This document shows, in pieces, positions 50,498 to 53,060 of a stretch of DNA of 53,060 nucleotides (position 1 is its first letter; the number at the start of each line of letters is the position of its first letter). The notes below the pieces were generated by a model. That model searched no databases. It was given only the letters and a program-made list of their open reading frames with translations, and was not told the DNA's origin. A program made the position numbers and the translations under genes. Source of the DNA: CAZMGV01 sp964621525 [NCBI: uncultured bacterium] (GTDB lineage Bacteria; JAGRBM01); assembly GCA_964621525.1 (NCBI GenBank), contig CAZUMS010000028.1, forward strand, positions 1 to 53,060. The letters run 5' to 3'.

Positions 50498-52732
50498 CTA
50501 CATCGGGCGGGCGGCGCTGGTTCTGGGATAGGGCCCGGACAGGTCGAGCACGATCTGGCCGTGGGTCCGGGTGTCGAGGGCCGTGCGGCCCGTGGATTTC
50601 CCCGCCGCAGCGTTGACGACAACCGCCGACGATTGCGTCACTTCCCTCGGTGGCCGGCAGCCGCTCTTCAGGCAGACCCAGGCGGCCACGGGTCCCAGCA
50701 CTCTGGCCGAGCCGCTTTTCCATCTGGCGCCCGCCGGATCGATAACGACGGCCCCGGCCGGTGTCTCCCATGCGCTTGCCTCGTTTTCTCCCGACCGGAG
50801 CCTTAGTGCGCCTGTGTCCTCTGGCCCTGCCGGATGGAAACTTCTGCCCCGGTGGGTGAACGCCGCGAGGGGCTCCGTGAGCAGCGGAGCATGGACTTCG
50901 ACCGGTCCAAAGCGCCCCCGGTGAGCGAGCGTTTCATCCACAAGGCGGATCGACGACTTGAACGGCGGCGCCGATCCTCCATACATCCACAGGGGTTCAT
51001 GGCCCGGCCTCAGCCAGATGACATTCGCCCGGTAGCCGGAGTCCAGTACGATCAGGCGTTCGCCGGCATCCGGAATCCGACCGGTTCCGACGAGCAGCAG
51101 CAGGGCGGCAGCGGCGGTCAGTAGGGGCGCGCGAAACCTGCCGCTCCGGAACGAGGCTGCCGCCAGTCCCATCAGCGCAAAATAGACGATGCACATGGCG
51201 GCGGACGGCGCACCGGTCTTTACGGGCCCCGGCAGCCATTCACCTGCGGCGAGCAGCAGGCCGTCAAGCGACTGCATCAGCGGGTCCCACATTCCGGCGA
51301 AGATCCGGTCGAGCCGGGTGCTGCCGGCAGCGACGGCCAGCGCACCCAGGAGGCCCGCCGGAAGGAAGAAACCCTCGATCAGCGGGAGAAGCAGCGAGTT
51401 GGCGAGAAGCCCGGCGAGCGCCACTTCATGAAAGAGGCCGGCGGTGACCGGCGCTGTGACAAGGGTAGCGGCGAGTGAGATGGCCGCCGATCCGGCGACG
51501 ACGGCCGGCAGGCTGCGCGGCGTGACGGGGAGGTCGAGCTGGCCGGGGATGCAGGCAATGCCGAGCATCGAAAGGCAGGAGAGCTGGAAAGAAATGTCTC
51601 CGGCAAGGGAGGGGTCGTGCAGCAGCATGGCTGCGCCGGCCAGCAGGAGGCCGTCTATCATCACGGATCTCCTGCCGGTGGCGAGGGCGAGCGCGGCGAT
51701 CACGAACATGATGAGGGCGCGGACGGTTCCGATCTGGGTACCAGTCATTATTGTGTACAGGGCAAGAACAGGGATGGCGGCAACGACGGAAATCCGCCGG
51801 AGCGGATACCGGAGAACGAGCGCCGGGAATCTCCCGGCCACGGTCTCGATCAAAACAATCAGCCAGAGGGCAAACAGCGTGAAGTGGACGCCGCTGATGG
51901 AGAGGAGGTGGGCGAGGCCGATCCGGTTCATCGTCTGGGTGATCTCGGAGTCGACGCTGTCCCGGAGACCCAGCACGAGCGCGGACATGAGCCGTCCGCC
52001 CCGGCCGGGGCCGGAGAGGATCTCTCCCGCATCCAGCCGGAACCGGTCCAGCCTTGAAACCAGTTCCGGGCCCGGCGTGTAGCCGGACAGTTCCGTGGCA
52101 TCGAACCGGGCGGAGAATCCTTCGTTCAGCAGATATTCGTCCCGGTCGAAGGTTCCCGGATTCAGCCGGGGGCGGAGCGGCTGAACCTTTCCGGTAAATT
52201 CCATGCGGTCGCCTCGTACCCAATGCCGGGGCGGCGCGTGTGCAGTTCCCGCCCAGGGCTCCCGGTAGTCGATCCGGACGCGGCTGCCCGGCAACAGGGG
52301 GCGGGCGGAGTTTTCAGCGTAGTGAATTTCCAGAACGGTCGCTTCGATCCACCAGACATCGGAGAAACGCCGGGGCAGGGCATCGGCACGGACGAGGAGC
52401 CGGGCATCCGCGGCCTCGATGACTGGAGGATCCTTGCGGGCATGCTCCGTCCGGACTGCCCCCAGAACCAGCGCCGCCATAAACAGGTAACGCACCAGCG
52501 GGCGGCAGCTCCGGTTCCACCAGAAAAATATCAGGGTGAGGAGGACCGCCGGGAGGAAGCTCCGGTACCAGGCGCAGGCGGTTCCGCAGGCCAGACCGGC
52601 GAGTACGGTGTTGCGCGGGGTAAACGGCTCAAGGTCGAGTTCGCCGAACTCCCGGAAGAAAAAGGCGCGGAGTCCCCCGGCCCATACCTGCAGGCGTTCC
52701 GGCACCCGGAATGTCTCCGTACCAGTGCTCAT
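50498..52732 (-). CDS. comEC: ComEC/Rec2-type membrane protein with degenerate C-terminal domain
   Basis: A 744-residue protein: N-terminal DUF4131-like region and OB-like domain (about 120-240), then the ComEC competence domain (about 240-540) with IGLAHLLSISGVHFTLFALWL, TGTQIGTVRALIMF, DISFQLSCLSMLGI and many transmembrane helices. This type of protein translocates single-stranded DNA. The C-terminal segment (about 570-740), where a metallo-beta-lactamase domain with HxHxDH normally sits, begins correctly (LIVLDSGYRANVIWL) but has no such motif, so the nuclease/hydrolase site is absent. The ATG 52732 sits close behind AGGTGAGG; an ATG at 52792 is an alternative. Confidence 0.85.
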   Translation of the reverse strand: MSTGTETFRVPERLQVWAGGLRAFFFREFGELDLEPFTPRNTVLAGLACGTACAWYRSFLPAVLLTLIFFWWNRSCRPLVRYLFMAALVLGAVRTEHARKDPPVIEAADARLLVRADALPRRFSDVWWIEATVLEIHYAENSARPLLPGSRVRIDYREPWAGTAHAPPRHWVRGDRMEFTGKVQPLRPRLNPGTFDRDEYLLNEGFSARFDATELSGYTPGPELVSRLDRFRLDAGEILSGPGRGGRLMSALVLGLRDSVDSEITQTMNRIGLAHLLSISGVHFTLFALWLIVLIETVAGRFPALVLRYPLRRISVVAAIPVLALYTIMTGTQIGTVRALIMFVIAALALATGRRSVMIDGLLLAGAAMLLHDPSLAGDISFQLSCLSMLGIACIPGQLDLPVTPRSLPAVVAGSAAISLAATLVTAPVTAGLFHEVALAGLLANSLLLPLIEGFFLPAGLLGALAVAAGSTRLDRIFAGMWDPLMQSLDGLLLAAGEWLPGPVKTGAPSAAMCIVYFALMGLAAASFRSGRFRAPLLTAAAALLLLVGTGRIPDAGERLIVLDSGYRANVIWLRPGHEPLWMYGGSAPPFKSSIRLVDETLAHRGRFGPVEVHAPLLTEPLAAFTHRGRSFHPAGPEDTGALRLRSGENEASAWETPAGAVVIDPAGARWKSGSARVLGPVAAWVCLKSGCRPPREVTQSSAVVVNAAAGKSTGRTALDTRTHGQIVLDLSGPYPRTSAARPM

Positions 52733-52905
52733 CCTCACCTGTCCGGATGCGTTCCGTGGGGTTGCGGGACGGGGAATCCGGACTCCCGGCATTCAAGGAA
52801 GCAGGATCGGTTCCAGAGGCGCTTCCAGCTAACTATCTGTAATCAAAGGCATTCAGCCCGGTTCCCGGAGGGGAGAAATTGCGCTGTACGGAATCCGAAC
52901 GCCGG

Positions 52906-53060
52906 TTATTGCGCGGTTGCGCCCGGGGCGGCCGCCGGCTGGCCGGTGATCTGCTGATAGAGGGCGGTGGCTGACTCTTCGAGCTGGCGCACGAGCTGTT
53001 CCGCCCGCACGAGGTCGTTCAGCACGATGGAGCCCCGTGCCCGGAGCAGTTTTTCCTCGA
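52906..53060 (-). CDS. C-terminal fragment of an unidentified protein (runs off window)
   Basis: A reading frame open from the right edge of the window ends at TAA (52906-52908). The visible 50 residues are a charged helix, possibly a coiled coil (EEKLLRARGS, LVRAEQLVRQLEESATALYQQ), followed by a Pro/Ala-rich end. Codon use looks like the neighbours' and the composition is not that of a shadow frame. Family not recognised. The 173-base gap to the comEC start holds nothing else I can support. Confidence 0.5.
   Translation of the reverse strand, partial: EEKLLRARGSIVLNDLVRAEQLVRQLEESATALYQQITGQPAAAPGATAQ

Overview
The window is high-GC, gene-dense bacterial chromosome with few and short intergenic gaps. 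It has no recognisable tRNA, rRNA, CRISPR array, transposase or prophage gene. The organism is a Gram-negative (didermic) bacterium: there are ExbB/ExbD/TonB genes, several lipoproteins and a secreted protein with a C-terminal membrane/Arg tail. Squalene-hopene cyclase, a PilZ-like plus LRV-repeat protein, an 'HPxFGxG' domain protein and a large PAS/kinase/chemotaxis block together suggest a deltaproteobacterial-type lineage (Myxococcota, Desulfobacterota or Binatota-like). That placement is an inference from gene content only.

Layout. 0.1-6.5 kb: MOSC protein, small Zn-ribbon membrane protein, squalene-hopene cyclase behind a TetR-like operator, an atypical SDR, then a minus-strand operon of four small or exported proteins (6340 to 4332). 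6.5-12.1 kb: two tandem paralogous serine hydrolases, then minus-strand prohibitin, PilZ-like/LRV protein, branched-chain aminotransferase and a DUF2917-like protein. 12.3-17.9 kb: a nitrogen-related stretch with a MocR regulator, eutB-eutC (ethanolamine ammonia-lyase) and amtB-glnK behind a convincing sigma-54 promoter. 18-25.5 kb: a degenerate hybrid kinase, an Ig-like/Ser-Asp-Cys-rich surface protein, rlmE, an unusual HTH plus SH3-like protein, a Cys-cluster protein, an SGNH-like membrane protein with a probable CTG start, and a DUF971 protein.

25.5-30.2 kb: ClC channel with CBS domains, exbB-exbD-tonB and a divergent proline-rich membrane protein. 30.2-41 kb: a signalling island on the minus strand with an MCP lacking a ligand domain, CheW, CheY, CheA, a receiver-PAS-PAS-HisKA protein without ATPase domain and a complete PAS histidine kinase, plus a plus-strand diguanylate cyclase and a hybrid kinase. 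CheR and CheB are absent from the window. 41-53 kb: D-aminoacyl-tRNA deacylase, an operon of M3 oligopeptidase, membrane protein and DUF5718-like protein, a YfiR-like protein, an aldo/keto reductase - AttH-like - RPH-like phosphotransferase operon, a ComEC-type protein with a degenerate tail, and a partial gene at the right edge.

The best candidates for undescribed biology are the aldo/keto reductase - AttH-like - RPH-like operon (45.8-50.5 kb), the multi-HTH/SH3-like regulator (22.2-23.5 kb), the kinase variants lacking catalytic residues or domains (18-19.8 kb and 31.7-33.2 kb), and the CTERM-like surface protein (20.0-21.2 kb). No intergenic stretch exceeds 300 bases. The longest are 21900-22193 and 1186-1413, both with operator-like palindromes. 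Bases 1-119 hold nothing I can support.
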